This document shows, piece after piece, positions 26,897 through 36,431 of a stretch of DNA of 64,000 bases. Source of the DNA: Pirellulaceae bacterium (GTDB lineage: Bacteria; Planctomycetota; Planctomycetia; Pirellulales; Pirellulaceae); contig JAQWSU010000053.1 of the NCBI GenBank assembly GCA_029243025.1, positions 62,001-126,000 on the forward strand, given 5' to 3'. Position 1 is the first letter of the stretch. Every line of letters starts with the position of its first letter. Position numbers and translations under genes: made by a program. Under the pieces are notes generated by a model, which was given only the letters and a program-made list of their open reading frames with translations, was not told where the DNA came from and searched no databases.

Positions 26897-28475
26897 CAGA
26901 CTCCCGAGACCCCTTCTGATTTTAGGACTTGACGTTGGAGATGCGGAGTGTATTTCTCGCTGGACGCGTGAAGGTCATTTCCCGGCGATTGCCTCCGTGA
27001 TGGAACGAGGATGCTAGGGCACGACTGGGGGCGCGGAGATGATTGCCGAATATGGTCTCAGTCTCTCACTCTTCTGTGGGATCTCTCGGAAGCATCATGG
27101 CAGTTACTTTTATCGCCAACTCAAGCCACGAACGTATGAGACTTTCCAGGTAAAACCCGGTGATGTAAAGGCGCTGCCATTTTGGAGCCGACTGAAGAAT
27201 CGTCGAGTTCTGACGATTGACGTTTCAGACACGAATCCAGTACCGGGTCTTGATGGAATTCAAATTTCAGATTTGGCGACACATCATGGATCGATCTGTG
27301 TACCGCAGATTCAACCTCCGGGAGCTGAAAAGTCGATCTGCAAAATATTTGGACCGCAGCTGAAGATACCCTTTCAGCCGAATCCAAAGGTCGAGGCTGT
27401 AATTGCAAACGTGCGAAAGCTGAATCAGAGAGTCGAGAAAAAGGGTCGGCTGCTGAGGATGTTGCTTGAAGAGGGAAATGTTGATTTTGTCTCGGCATTC
27501 TTTTCGGAAACGGATGCTGGTAGTCATTATTGTTGGAAATATCGTGCTGATGCGATTGGAGTCGATAAGCCCGTTGATGTGCCCGAGTTGATTGGTGGGA
27601 TTCTGGGACTCTATCAGGCGATCGATCGTGAGATGGGACAAGCAATTGAACTCATCGGGAAAGACGCGAACGTCATGATCATTTCGCTGTATGGAATGCG
27701 CGATGAATATCTCACTTCAACGTTGTCGGAATATTTTTGTCGCCAACTGGGCTATCATGTTTTGCTCGATCAAGAAGCGACGGATCAGTCTGCCGGGACC
27801 GCCTCCTCGTCAGCTAAGAAAAAGAAGTTTTACCCAATTTCGCTCGCGCGAATGATCATGCCAGAGTCGCTGAGGACAGCGATCAGCCATCATTTGCCCA
27901 GGTCGACGCAGGAGAAGCTGTTGGGTAGCAGCCTCCGTGACGGGACCAACTGGAGTTGCACGACGGCATTTGCAATTCCATCGATTTCAACGGGATTCAT
28001 TCGCGTGAATCTACAGGACCGGGAACCTCAGGGGATTGTCAAATCCGGCTCGGAATATCAAGAGTTATTGTCGCGAATCGAAGCTGATTTTGCCTTGTTG
28101 ACGGATCCGAAGACAGGGAAGCCTGCCGTCCGACGCACGGCAAGGGCAGTTGACCTTTTTGGTGCAGGACCACCGGAACTGCTCCCCGACTTGTTCGTTG
28201 AATGGAAACCTGGACCGAGATTTCTTGACCGCGTCAAGCATCCAAAGACAGAACTCGTCCAGCCGAAACCGAGTCATTTCTTCGACAGTCAGGAGAAGTT
28301 ACAGGGGTTTTTTGCAGCAGCGGGCCCCGATATTCAAGGACAGGGTGATCTGGGAGAGGTAGCGGTGCCGGATATGGCACCGACGTGGCTGCAGCGATTC
28401 GGTGAATCCCCTTCGGCTGACATGACGGGTGAGATTATTTCGAGGATGATCGAGGGAAGTAACGTAAATGCTTAA
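26886..28475 (+). pseudogene. Alkaline-phosphatase-superfamily phosphodiesterase with in-frame amber codon
   Basis: Reading from TTG 26886, the product begins PLLILGLDVGDAECISRWTREGHFPAIASVMERGC, the metal-binding N-terminus of type I phosphodiesterase/nucleotide pyrophosphatase-like proteins. A TAG at 27015–27017 interrupts it, and the same frame continues without a shift through SLFCGISRKHHGSYFYRQLKP to the stop at 28475 (KPSHFFDSQEKLQGFFAAAGPD near the end). At the TAG position relatives usually have an aromatic residue, so TGG to TAG is the simplest cause. Translation could restart at ATG 27039 and give 478 residues lacking the first metal ligand. The gene lies between GT4 and P450 genes, overlapping both. 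It is either a young pseudogene or a sequencing error. Confidence 0.75.
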
Positions 28476-29886
28476 ACGAGCGTTAAGCGAAAGCCACCCT
28501 GAAGAAGTTTCGTGTCAATTGCCCTGGTTTATCCGTCGGCGACTTGGCTTGTTGTCTCGAGGTAACATCCCTTATGACCAAGCTGTCCGGATGCGATTCG
28601 GTGAATCCACCTTCATGTTGACTCATCCGGACGATATTCATTACGTGCTTGTTTCCCGAGCTCGTGACTTTGTAAAAACTCCAAATTTGGTTAGCGAGAA
28701 AGGCCGGCAACGTGCCGGCAGAGGCTTGTTAACCAGCGCCGGTGATCGACACCAACTGCTTCGTTGTGGCCTGCAACCGATCTTTGTGAATTCCGCTGCA
28801 TTGCCCTTTACGGCATCAATTCAGGCACACACAGAAAGACGGTTGCGCACTTGGCATGATCAGCAAACGTTAGACATCTCAAATGAGATGACGCAGTTGG
28901 GACTCGAAATCTTGATCGGGATGGTCTTCGGTAACGATTTTAATAATCTAGACTCAAGATTCGGACAGGCCATTGCGCACCGCCGGCGCTATAACGAATA
29001 TGTCATTAATGGTCGCATGCCTTTTCGAACTCGTATGCCGACGCCTACTGTTCGGAGATATCAATGGGCAATGAAAATCATTGATAAGGAGATTTATCGG
29101 GCAATACGCGAGCGGCGACGCAATCAGCAGGGGGCGAGTCAGGATTGCAACTTCGTATCGTTGCTGTCTGGTGTCAGTTTGCCAGACGGAACCCAACTGA
29201 CGGATCAGCAGGTGAGGGATGAAGTTTTGACGCTTACGACTGCGGGCTATGAAACGACCTCAGATGGTCTCTCTTGGACGCTGTATCTGTTGGCAAAGCA
29301 TCCTGAGTTTCAAGACATCCTCCGGGAGGAAGTTGTCGCGAATCAGGAATGGCGTCACCCGAGTCCGACATGTCTCAAGTCACTTCCCATGATCACAGCA
29401 GCTCTCGAGGAGAGTTGGCGACTTTATCCACCAACTTGGATTTATGTGCGAACGCCTATCAAAGCTGCCACACTTCCATCTGGTACGAAGGTACCAGCGA
29501 ATAGTCGTTTGTATCTATGTCCCTATGTGATGCATCGTCATCCGGATCATTTTTCCGATCCAGAACGATTCGATTCAAACCGTTTCGCTCCTGACGCTTT
29601 GAGCCCGCCTCGTTCGGTGTACTTTCCTTTTGGTAATGGCCCTCATATCTGCATTGGTGCTCCGTTGGATCGTTTGCAGAGTTCCTTGATTCTGGCAGCC
29701 ATCTTGGCACGTTTTCGAATTCATGACGATTCCAGCCATTCCGTCAAACCGTTTGCCGGAGTAACACTGCGGCCAGGAAATGGGGTTAAGGTGCACCTGG
29801 AGTCGTTGCGAGATCAAGCAGTCACGAGACCGATAAAAAAGCACGTAGTTGAAGGCTCGGGGTATGGGAAATGGAGAACAGGGTAG
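28468..29886 (+). CDS. Cytochrome P450
   Basis: The 472-residue enzyme has all P450 hallmarks: I-helix AGYETTSDGLSW (residues 259–270), ESWR as the K-helix ExxR (315–318), PERFDSNRF and the haem loop FPFGNGPHICIGAPL with Cys395 as the thiolate ligand. The bacterial-type sequence lacks a membrane anchor and would need separate redox partners, none of which is in the window. Its start overlaps the stop of the phosphodiesterase-like gene by 8 bases. P450s with two glycosyltransferases and an oxidoreductase suggest oxidation of a lipid or secondary-metabolite aglycone. The C-terminal extension after KVHLESL is short and basic. Confidence 0.95.
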   Translation: MLKRALSESHPEEVSCQLPWFIRRRLGLLSRGNIPYDQAVRMRFGESTFMLTHPDDIHYVLVSRARDFVKTPNLVSEKGRQRAGRGLLTSAGDRHQLLRCGLQPIFVNSAALPFTASIQAHTERRLRTWHDQQTLDISNEMTQLGLEILIGMVFGNDFNNLDSRFGQAIAHRRRYNEYVINGRMPFRTRMPTPTVRRYQWAMKIIDKEIYRAIRERRRNQQGASQDCNFVSLLSGVSLPDGTQLTDQQVRDEVLTLTTAGYETTSDGLSWTLYLLAKHPEFQDILREEVVANQEWRHPSPTCLKSLPMITAALEESWRLYPPTWIYVRTPIKAATLPSGTKVPANSRLYLCPYVMHRHPDHFSDPERFDSNRFAPDALSPPRSVYFPFGNGPHICIGAPLDRLQSSLILAAILARFRIHDDSSHSVKPFAGVTLRPGNGVKVHLESLRDQAVTRPIKKHVVEGSGYGKWRTG

Positions 29887-29887
29887 C

Positions 29888-30678
29888 GTTGATTTGCCCG
29901 ATCCTTTAGTCATCTGTTGCAATCCACGAACGGGTTCTGGACTGCTTTGTGATCTTCTTGTTAACACCGGCTTTTTTGGACTCGTACGAAAGGACATGAA
30001 GTCTTGAATCCCAATCGGTCAGATAATGCCTGCACGATTGATTGGGATCGCCAAAAACTTGACCTCTATCTGCAGGGACAATTTGACACGCATGGTTGGT
30101 TCAAACTCCATTGGAAGCAACTTTGCTTCCTGACAGCGAGCGCTCGTCGATCCCGGAAATATCGTCGCTTAGCGACCAGCTAGGTTGGCAAATGGTTTCC
30201 CAAGTCGACTCGATTTGTCTTCCTCGATCGGGAGGATAAGTTAACGCAGTCGGTCTCTCATCTCAAGGCGCTGAAGACGCTCGAATGGAAGCGTCTTTCA
30301 TCCGAACCGGATCAAGAGTCAGCTGCGTTTGATCACCACGTTTCGCTGTTCCAAATTTGCTATCACATCGAAGACGCAAAGATCGTGGATGATCGATGGC
30401 GTCATTTTTTTCTCCAGAACGATCTTGAGCCGTTGGTGCTGACGTACGATCAAATTGTCCAAGATTCGAGAAATGCGGTGGAAGACATCTTGGACCATCT
30501 GGGAATGCAAGTTACAGATGATCTCACCATCAAAACGAATCGAGTCAAAATGGCAGATGAAACAAATGACGAATTGATCAAAAAATATAAGAGACCGAGC
30601 CGATCGATTCGTTGGGTTTTTCATCGCCTGGCACGAACTTATATTCGCTGCCAGTATTTCATTGAAAAATCCTACTAG
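29888..30678 (+). pseudogene. Stf0-type sulfotransferase, frameshifted and with amber codon
   Basis: Right after the P450 stop, one frame reads LPDPLVICCNPRTGSGLLCDLLVNTGFFG, the Stf0 PAPS-binding start, and ends at a TGA near 30006. A second frame takes over at about 30001 (DWDRQKLDLYLQG, FDTHGWFKLHWKQL). It meets a TAG at 30181, then continues with STRFVFLDREDKLTQSVSHLKA, DRWRHFFLQNDLEPLVLTYDQI and VEDILDHLGMQV, the classic Stf0 order. One frameshift and one nonsense codon show the gene is dead, or that errors exist in the read. Position and orientation make it the former last gene of the GT2–P450 operon. Confidence 0.85.
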
Positions 30679-31044
30679 CTGAGCCTGAAATTACGAAAAG
30701 AGCCAAATCGATCGATTCAACCGTTGGTGGCTCGTCGTGATTCTTGACTTTGATTCATGTTCACGCTGGGGTGGCAGCTTGGTCGCCTACCGCCCGATCA
30801 AGGATTGCGATCCGGGCCGACGTTGTGCTTGTCGATCAGCTCATCCAGGATGGGTGTGGAGATTTTCCGGGTGATGCTGTGACCGATTCACCAGGGTCTT
30901 CATCGTGGGCCTATCGCCCGTCCCGTAGCGGCGGTTGGAGCCAGGACATCAGGTTTGAGCGCTCCTCTTTCTCATTTGGCAGCATACAGGACGACTCAGT
31001 CGATTGGCGAACGCCTGTTCCAGAACCGCTTGGCCTGGCTGGAG
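30679..31044. other. 366-base convergent intergenic stretch
   Basis: Lies between the dead Stf0 gene and the 3' end of the MFS gene. Open frames on both strands have no recognisable product. No convincing terminator hairpin followed by a T-run was found. Confidence 0.4.
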
Positions 31045-32247
31045 CTATTTGCGACCTCCATAAATCAATAATCCCGCCGAAAAGATCGATGCGATTGCGC
31101 CGATCAGAATCGGATATTGAGGAGAGAGTCCGGCCAAAATTCCGCCGGTGAAACAGAGCAGGGCGGAGCCCAGTACGCGAACGGAATGCGATACGCCCAG
31201 CATGCGACCCTGTGCATCGGTCGGGGCGTTGTCCGAAAGCAGTGCTGACATGTTCGTGGTTGCAAGAGCCATCGTTGCGCCAACCAATGGCAGAATCAAA
31301 CAGAGCCATTGCCAATTTTCCGGTGCAATCTGCAGCGTGAGCAAGATGCCCAACGCGATTGCACTGCCGGTTGTCACGATTCGCGGTGTCCAACGTTTGC
31401 CGGCTGGCTTGATTAACAGCCATTGCGTGAGCACCATCGATGCGCTGGTGTAGGACATTAGCCAGCCGACCTCTGCTGAACTGAACTTCCACTTTTGCAC
31501 AAAATAGACCGGGTTAAATTGAAAGACAAAGTCGATGCCGAGATAAATGAAGAAATTAACAATCAGTAGAGATCGGAAAGGTGCCAGTCGAAAAGCCTCG
31601 CCAAGTTCGCTGATGCCTCTCGTTAATTTTACGGGCGCTTCGCTGTTTTTTTTGGGAACTGATTTTGGGAAACGCAAAAGAATCAGGAAGGTGCATAGCA
31701 AGCAGATCGCTGTCGAAACATAGAACGGTAAGGAATAAGAAGCCCACGGCAGATAGTTTTTGTCTGCCAGGTGACCGCCTAGGACAGGCGCGAAAACATA
31801 GGCGAGGCTGCTGGCCAGGTAAATGTATCCAAATCGTTGGGTCTTTTCCTTCCCCGTCGATTGTGAAGCAACTTCGGATTGCGCGAGCACCAGTAAGACT
31901 CCAGCGAATCCAATGAAAAATTGGCCTGCGATGATCACCCAGACCTGATCACCTGCGATGGCGAGTGCAATGGCCAAATTACCGATTGCCGTGATCGCCA
32001 TGGCGGCTGCTAATACGATCTTGCGCCCTAAGTGATCCGAAAGCTGACCTAAGATGGGCGAGCCAAAAAATTCTCCCAGTTTGATCATTGCCATGGCGAG
32101 ACCCAATAGGAAGGCTCGCGTCGCACCGCTGGTGTCATGGGACAGCACCCCGTGTTCCTGGGGATGGAGAAACATCGGAGACATGACCGGAGAAACCAAT
32201 GCACCGGCAAAGAAACCAAGAAATACCAAGCTGTAGATCAGTGGCAT
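31045..32247 (-). CDS. MFS transporter
   Basis: The 400-residue membrane protein is predicted to have 12 helices. The MFS A-motif appears between helices 2 and 3 as GQLSDHLGRKIVLAAA. Further helices include IAGQFFIGFAGVLLVLA, GYIYLASSLAYVFAPVLGGHL and, in the second half, MVLTQWLLIKPAGKRWTPRIV and ATTNMSALLSDNAP. This resembles drug/metabolite exporters of the TetA-like group more than sugar symporters. It sits downstream of the GT2/ATP-grasp/HemB-like genes on the same strand and could export a product, but 392 bases separate it from the GT2, so co-transcription is not assured. Confidence 0.9.
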   Translation of the reverse strand: MPLIYSLVFLGFFAGALVSPVMSPMFLHPQEHGVLSHDTSGATRAFLLGLAMAMIKLGEFFGSPILGQLSDHLGRKIVLAAAMAITAIGNLAIALAIAGDQVWVIIAGQFFIGFAGVLLVLAQSEVASQSTGKEKTQRFGYIYLASSLAYVFAPVLGGHLADKNYLPWASYSLPFYVSTAICLLCTFLILLRFPKSVPKKNSEAPVKLTRGISELGEAFRLAPFRSLLIVNFFIYLGIDFVFQFNPVYFVQKWKFSSAEVGWLMSYTSASMVLTQWLLIKPAGKRWTPRIVTTGSAIALGILLTLQIAPENWQWLCLILPLVGATMALATTNMSALLSDNAPTDAQGRMLGVSHSVRVLGSALLCFTGGILAGLSPQYPILIGAIASIFSAGLLIYGGRK

Positions 32248-32639
32248 GAATGATGGCTTTCAAATGCTGAACGGCGGAAATCTTTTCGGTGGCGAGGAAT
32301 GAAATCGTGGTCGGAGGCTGATCGAAACGGGAATGCATCAAACAGCGACAGAAAAGGAGCATCCTATTATCCAGCGAGCCTGATTATCCAGCGAGCCTGA
32401 TCCGTTGCGTTTTTCGTACCGGATCGCGGTTATAGACAGTCTCGTGTCCTTGGGGAAGCCGAGATAGAAAGAGAATGGTATCCGTTACCCGATTTGCATC
32501 GCTGTGAACGGGTGCGATGCGAGTCGCCTCGATTGGGGCATCCTTACCGTTGTTTTGATATCGATGGGCTCAGTCGCAGATTTTCACCGCTTGCCGCGTC
32601 AAGGACGATTGAATCTGCTAAACGGCCTTGCTGGACGCT
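32248..32639. other. 392-base intergenic stretch
   Basis: Holds the 17-bp tandem duplication at 32367–32400 and presumably the MFS promoter. No gene was recognised. Confidence 0.45.
32367..32400 (+). repeat. 17-bp tandem duplication
   Basis: TTATCCAGCGAGCCTGA occurs twice in direct contact at 32367–32383 and 32384–32400 without mismatch, upstream of the MFS gene. Confidence 0.9.
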
Positions 32640-33581
32640 TCAATCCATTGTCTCGAAAGACGTTGGCCTAGAGTGTTGCGATCGTTTGGGAGAAGCCGAA
32701 GCGGATAGGTTTTGTCTGACTGGAAGAGTTTCGGTTTTGATTTTCCAGCGTTCCTTCAGGTCGCTGACGGACCAGTCCAGCATCCCCCGCATGAGCATGG
32801 CCAGCAGTTTCAGCCGATCCATCAAGGGGTAATCGCGAGTGCGGATTGTTTGAAGAAAGATTCTCCATCGATCGGCGAAACCTATGGACTGGGTGGGTTG
32901 CAATATTTTATTGCGTTGTCTGCTACGGGCGTAGGCTCGTACTTTTTTGAAGTAGGTGCTGAGACAGTCGACTTCAAGGTGTTTTACGCTCATCTCTGGG
33001 TTATAGGCAACCGAATTGGTGGAGAGGCTGTCTACGATGGAACGCACGTACATCGTATCAGCGCCACGGTTAACCTCGTCGAATTGACCGTAGCTGTCAA
33101 ATAGAGCACGACGAACGACCATGTTGTTGGTATGTCCGTAATAGCATCCAGCCATTTCGCTATTCAGGATATACGCGTCCTTCTGATTTTCGTAATCAAA
33201 AAGCAACGAGAGATTCTTGTGCGGAATGGCGATGTGACGTGATCCAATAGTAATTTGCACGTCGGCTGAGTGCATGGAAATCAACGCCTGCTCAAGCCAG
33301 TCGGATCGAGGCACGCAGTCGGGATCGGTGAGGGCAACGAGTTCACCCTTGGCGGCACTGATTCCTCGATTTCGAGCTGCGTAAGATCCCTGTTTGGTTT
33401 CCTGCAGCAAATGAATCTGGGGGTAGCGACCCACGATCTTGGCCGACAAGTCTGTCGAATTATTGTCGACCATGATGATTTCGAAATCATTCGTCGGCAA
33501 CGATTGCAAAAGTAGCCCTTCGATACATTGTTCGATGTACTGTTCGGCGTTATAGAATGGGATGACAACAGACAGTTTCAT
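32640..33581 (-). CDS. Glycosyltransferase family 2
   Basis: The 313-residue GT-A enzyme starts MKLSVVIPFYNAEQYIEQCIEGLL. IIMVDNNSTDLSA provides the nucleotide-binding acidic residues, SYAARNRGISAAKGELVALTDPDC contains the DPD metal site, and NNMVVRRALFDSYGQFDE leads to the acceptor region. The C-terminal ~80 residues are basic with an amphipathic helix (LKLLAMLMRGMLDWSV) that may touch the membrane. It is related to, but clearly distinct from, the GT2 at 23788. Its own start, ATG 33581, lies far from the upstream ATP-grasp remnant, so it may have its own promoter. Confidence 0.9.
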   Translation of the reverse strand: MKLSVVIPFYNAEQYIEQCIEGLLLQSLPTNDFEIIMVDNNSTDLSAKIVGRYPQIHLLQETKQGSYAARNRGISAAKGELVALTDPDCVPRSDWLEQALISMHSADVQITIGSRHIAIPHKNLSLLFDYENQKDAYILNSEMAGCYYGHTNNMVVRRALFDSYGQFDEVNRGADTMYVRSIVDSLSTNSVAYNPEMSVKHLEVDCLSTYFKKVRAYARSRQRNKILQPTQSIGFADRWRIFLQTIRTRDYPLMDRLKLLAMLMRGMLDWSVSDLKERWKIKTETLPVRQNLSASASPKRSQHSRPTSFETMD

Positions 33582-34062
33582 CGTTTAGGCATGTCTTGTG
33601 TTAGCGCATTCGAGGTTGATCTTCGATTGTCAATTTACCCTTACCGCGAAATTCAATAACCGTCAGGTAATTAGACAAGGTGGCTGATCTGTTTCGTGAA
33701 ACTGTTTTTTAAATAACTGTGGAGCCTGTTCGCGATATGGAACAAGACAATGCTTCAAAGAACCTTGTTCAAATTTACAGTAATTCGCGGTTGGCCGCTG
33801 TTAGTAGAGATTCTTGGTATTTGTATACGAAGATTTGCATTTCGTTTTGATTATGCGGCCTCGATGTCTCGTGCAGCCGGAAGTCTGAAAACAGGGGAAC
33901 GATTGCCCTGAGATTATGGGTGTCGGCGATTATGGGTGTCGGCCGAAGTTGTGCATGAGGTCTCGCAAGACAGGCTGCTTAAACTGATGTCTTTGCGATG
34001 GAATGTGGATCTACCGTATGCCTTTCGAAATAAATGAGAGACAGTAAACAGCTTCTGTATAG
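33582..34062. other. 481-base intergenic stretch
   Basis: AT-rich DNA between the GT2 and the broken ATP-grasp gene, containing the 16-bp duplication at 33912–33943. No gene was recognised on either strand. Confidence 0.45.
33912..33943 (+). repeat. 16-bp tandem duplication
   Basis: GATTATGGGTGTCGGC is present twice back to back at 33912–33927 and 33928–33943. Confidence 0.9.
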
Positions 34063-35053
34063 TCAACCGCCGGGTTGGCGAGCTTTGCGCATGGCTTTCG
34101 CGCATAGTCGAGGCCATGTTACTAATTCTTCGACAAAAGAAGCTGCGCTAAAGGAACCGGGCGTTTCGATCGGACTTTCCCTGTTTGATGCGCGATAGAG
34201 TTCCCAAAAAGCTTCGTTGATTTGCTGATAACAGCGACTACGTATTTTCCAGCGTTCCATTCCCAATGGACAGGAAATGCCGATGTCTGGGTTGGAGTTG
34301 ATTTCGAAGACCTGCACTTCGCCGTCGACAATGGCGTAGTCGATACGACCGAAATCGATTTGAGCTGTTTCGAAGCAGTGCATTAGCGGCTTGTCGTATT
34401 TGATTTCTGAAGAGGCGCGAATTTCTCGATCGACGGTCGCTGAGGCCAAGTTGTCGGCCAGCTTTCGGCACCAGGAAGTGCCGCATACCATGCCACCAAA
34501 TATCAACCGTTCGCCGACACGAAAATGGCTGTATTTATAGAATTGTTCATCCTGCTTCTTTGTAATCAAGAAATTCCACTGCAATCAGTTGACGACCGTT
34601 TTTCTTCGCCTTTAGCTTGGCGATCTCCAACTCCAATGTTGCCGGTTCGTGGATCAGATCCGATCCGTTGCCGTCGTGCCCGTCACTGTATCGAAGGAAA
34701 AGGGGAAATCGGGCGAGATCGTGTTCACCCAGTCTGTAGGCACCGAAATGGTTGAATCCCGATTGGTGGAGCGCTTGCAGTAGCTCAAGGCGCCCTACGA
34801 ATCGCAGTGGATCGTTGAGGACAGTCCCACCTGCCTCTTTGATCAGCTGATACCAATCCCCGGCCTTCTTTCTCTTTTCGGTCGAGAGCCGATCGAGGTC
34901 TGCAAAGACGTAAACGCCTCCGGGTACGGAACGCATTCGAAAAAGCCGCTCATAGGAAAGCGACCGCAATACGTGAGCCAGGGATGCGCCCCAAATCTTC
35001 TTGTATCCGTGAATCGTATAACGGTCTTTAGAAGTTGTTAGGAATGTGATCAT
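34063..35053 (-). pseudogene. ATP-grasp-like protein, single frameshift
   Basis: Two overlapping frames form one protein of about 330 residues. The first (ATG 35053 to a stop at 34547) has a RimK-like N-terminus and a central domain with FPLFLRYSDGHDGNGSDLI and LIAVEFLDYK. It then ends in a spurious tail. The second frame resumes exactly there with KKQDEQFYKYSHFRVGERLIFGG and reaches DYAIVDGEVQVFEINSNPDIG, the ATP-grasp metal site (E-x-N). Removing one A from an AAA run near 34560 restores a continuous LDYKKQDEQFYKY. ATP-grasp enzymes ligate carboxylates to amines. It lies 15 bases downstream of the HemB-like gene and would be translated with it. Confidence 0.75.
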
Positions 35054-35068
35054 CGGTGTCCAACATTA

Positions 35069-35989
35069 CTAATTCAACAAGTCTTGATCCAATAGCCAAG
35101 TGGCCAATTCTCTAGCGACGTAGGTTTGAATTCCATCCGTACCCGACTGGATTAACATGTTGAAGTATTCAGCGAAGATTGCTTCTTGACCTTCTGCAAG
35201 CCAAAGGTCCTCTTGCCGATCGCGAACAAGATTTAGTTCTGTTGAAACTGAGTAGGCGAACAGCGGAACATCAACCTTACTTTTGATCTTCGAGATGAGT
35301 GGCACACCGAGTAAAGCAGGTTGAATGCTCAAGATCGAAGCACCCTCCGCTACGTACTGGCAAGCGGCTGCCATGATAGCTTCATCGTCAGAGGGAAGCA
35401 GATGGGAGCGAAACGTTTCTCCCGCTTCTGGTTCGGTGCCCATCATGACTCGATAGGGTGCGTAGAACCCTGTTCTTAGTTGGATAGATCCGATCACGGA
35501 AACGTTGGGATGACCGTTTAAATCGAGCGCATCACGGATGGCAGCAATGGATCCGGGGTGAGTCAATCCTGCGACGATCGTTCGGGCACCGGCGTCTGCA
35601 TGAAGAACCGCTATCTCGCTGACCAGCTGATGGGTCGCCATGTTGTCGATGCCATTTGGATTTGTGATGACGCATTCGCCGTCCGAATGGTAGGCGCATG
35701 CACACACCTCCGTTCCGACCTTCATATTGGGATTCGAATTCATGATCTCTTGGACGGCGCGAACCATCAGGGAATTCTTTTCTAGCCCTTGACTCGCCTT
35801 TTTATCCTTGAGATCGTTTCTCGTTTTTACATAGAGTTTGCAGCGGTTCAGCCCTAAGTCTGAAAGTCGTTTGGCTTCATCCGCTAACTCATTGATCGGG
35901 AAGAAGCGAAGGTGTCCAGGCGGCGTGTCATGGTCCTCTTCGGTTACAATCAGGAGAGGGTGCAGATGATCGATCGTGAGCGATTGCAT
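35069..35989 (-). CDS. HemB-like protein lacking both Schiff-base lysines
   Basis: The 306-residue protein aligns along most of its length with 5-aminolevulinate dehydratase (HemB). EVCACAYHSDGEC (C96, C98, C106) keeps the three zinc cysteines, GIDNMATHQLVSE matches the G-x-DN-AT helix, and IAAIRDALDLNG and FYAPYR match the barrel core. The active-site lysine before FYGPFR is Q170 in SIQLRTGFY, and the second lysine (MVKP in HemB) is Q223 in LSIQPALLG. Both Schiff-base residues are thus gone, and normal porphobilinogen synthesis cannot be expected. An AAAGGA site precedes ATG 35989. Coupled to an ATP-grasp gene, it probably belongs to an unknown biosynthetic step. A structural or binding role is the alternative. 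Confidence 0.85.
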   Translation of the reverse strand: MQSLTIDHLHPLLIVTEEDHDTPPGHLRFFPINELADEAKRLSDLGLNRCKLYVKTRNDLKDKKASQGLEKNSLMVRAVQEIMNSNPNMKVGTEVCACAYHSDGECVITNPNGIDNMATHQLVSEIAVLHADAGARTIVAGLTHPGSIAAIRDALDLNGHPNVSVIGSIQLRTGFYAPYRVMMGTEPEAGETFRSHLLPSDDEAIMAAACQYVAEGASILSIQPALLGVPLISKIKSKVDVPLFAYSVSTELNLVRDRQEDLWLAEGQEAIFAEYFNMLIQSGTDGIQTYVARELATWLLDQDLLN

Positions 35990-36431
35990 CGATGTCCTTT
36001 AATAATTCGAGCAGTGTAAATTTGTCAGGTCCGCTGCCATGTCAATCTGGAGTCCTAATTGGCTGTCGTTTCCAGCCTAATTAGACGTAGGTGGGTACTC
36101 AACGCAAATCGCCACATCGTTATTAGGAATCCATTCTGGTAGCATCGTGCTAATTCGAACGATTCATGTTTTCTACGCTGCGCGTTGCGGGTATTTAAGG
36201 GCGCATGGGGACCATGCCCCATATTCAACGGCCATCTCGCTAAGTTTCCTGATCATCTGAAAGCCGGAGCAGAAAACAGTGCAGGGAAGATCTCGATAGT
36301 TCTGGAAAAGAGAGTGCGTTACCGCCAATCGTCAACTGCTGTCAACAAATCACAGCCTTGATCTGAAACAACCAACAGTTGGCAAGACGATCCATGCTGT
36401 CTGCGACGCTACAGTGTGCGGTTCGGATTCG
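35990..36431. other. 442-base intergenic stretch
   Basis: Lies between the HemB-like gene and the 3' end of the ceramidase-like gene. A short inverted repeat, ATGGGG–ACCATG–CCCCAT, spans 36205–36222 and lacks a T-run. It may be part of a terminator or of the HemB-like promoter. No gene was recognised. Confidence 0.4.

Noticed and set aside
30744-31151. Open frame of 135 codons on the plus strand
   Set aside because: It overlaps the 3' end of the MFS gene antisense, has no known resemblance and lacks a plausible start region.
36205-36222. Inverted repeat as a transcription terminator
   Set aside because: The 6-bp stem is not followed by a T-run, so the call would be weak; it is kept only as a remark in the intergenic entry.
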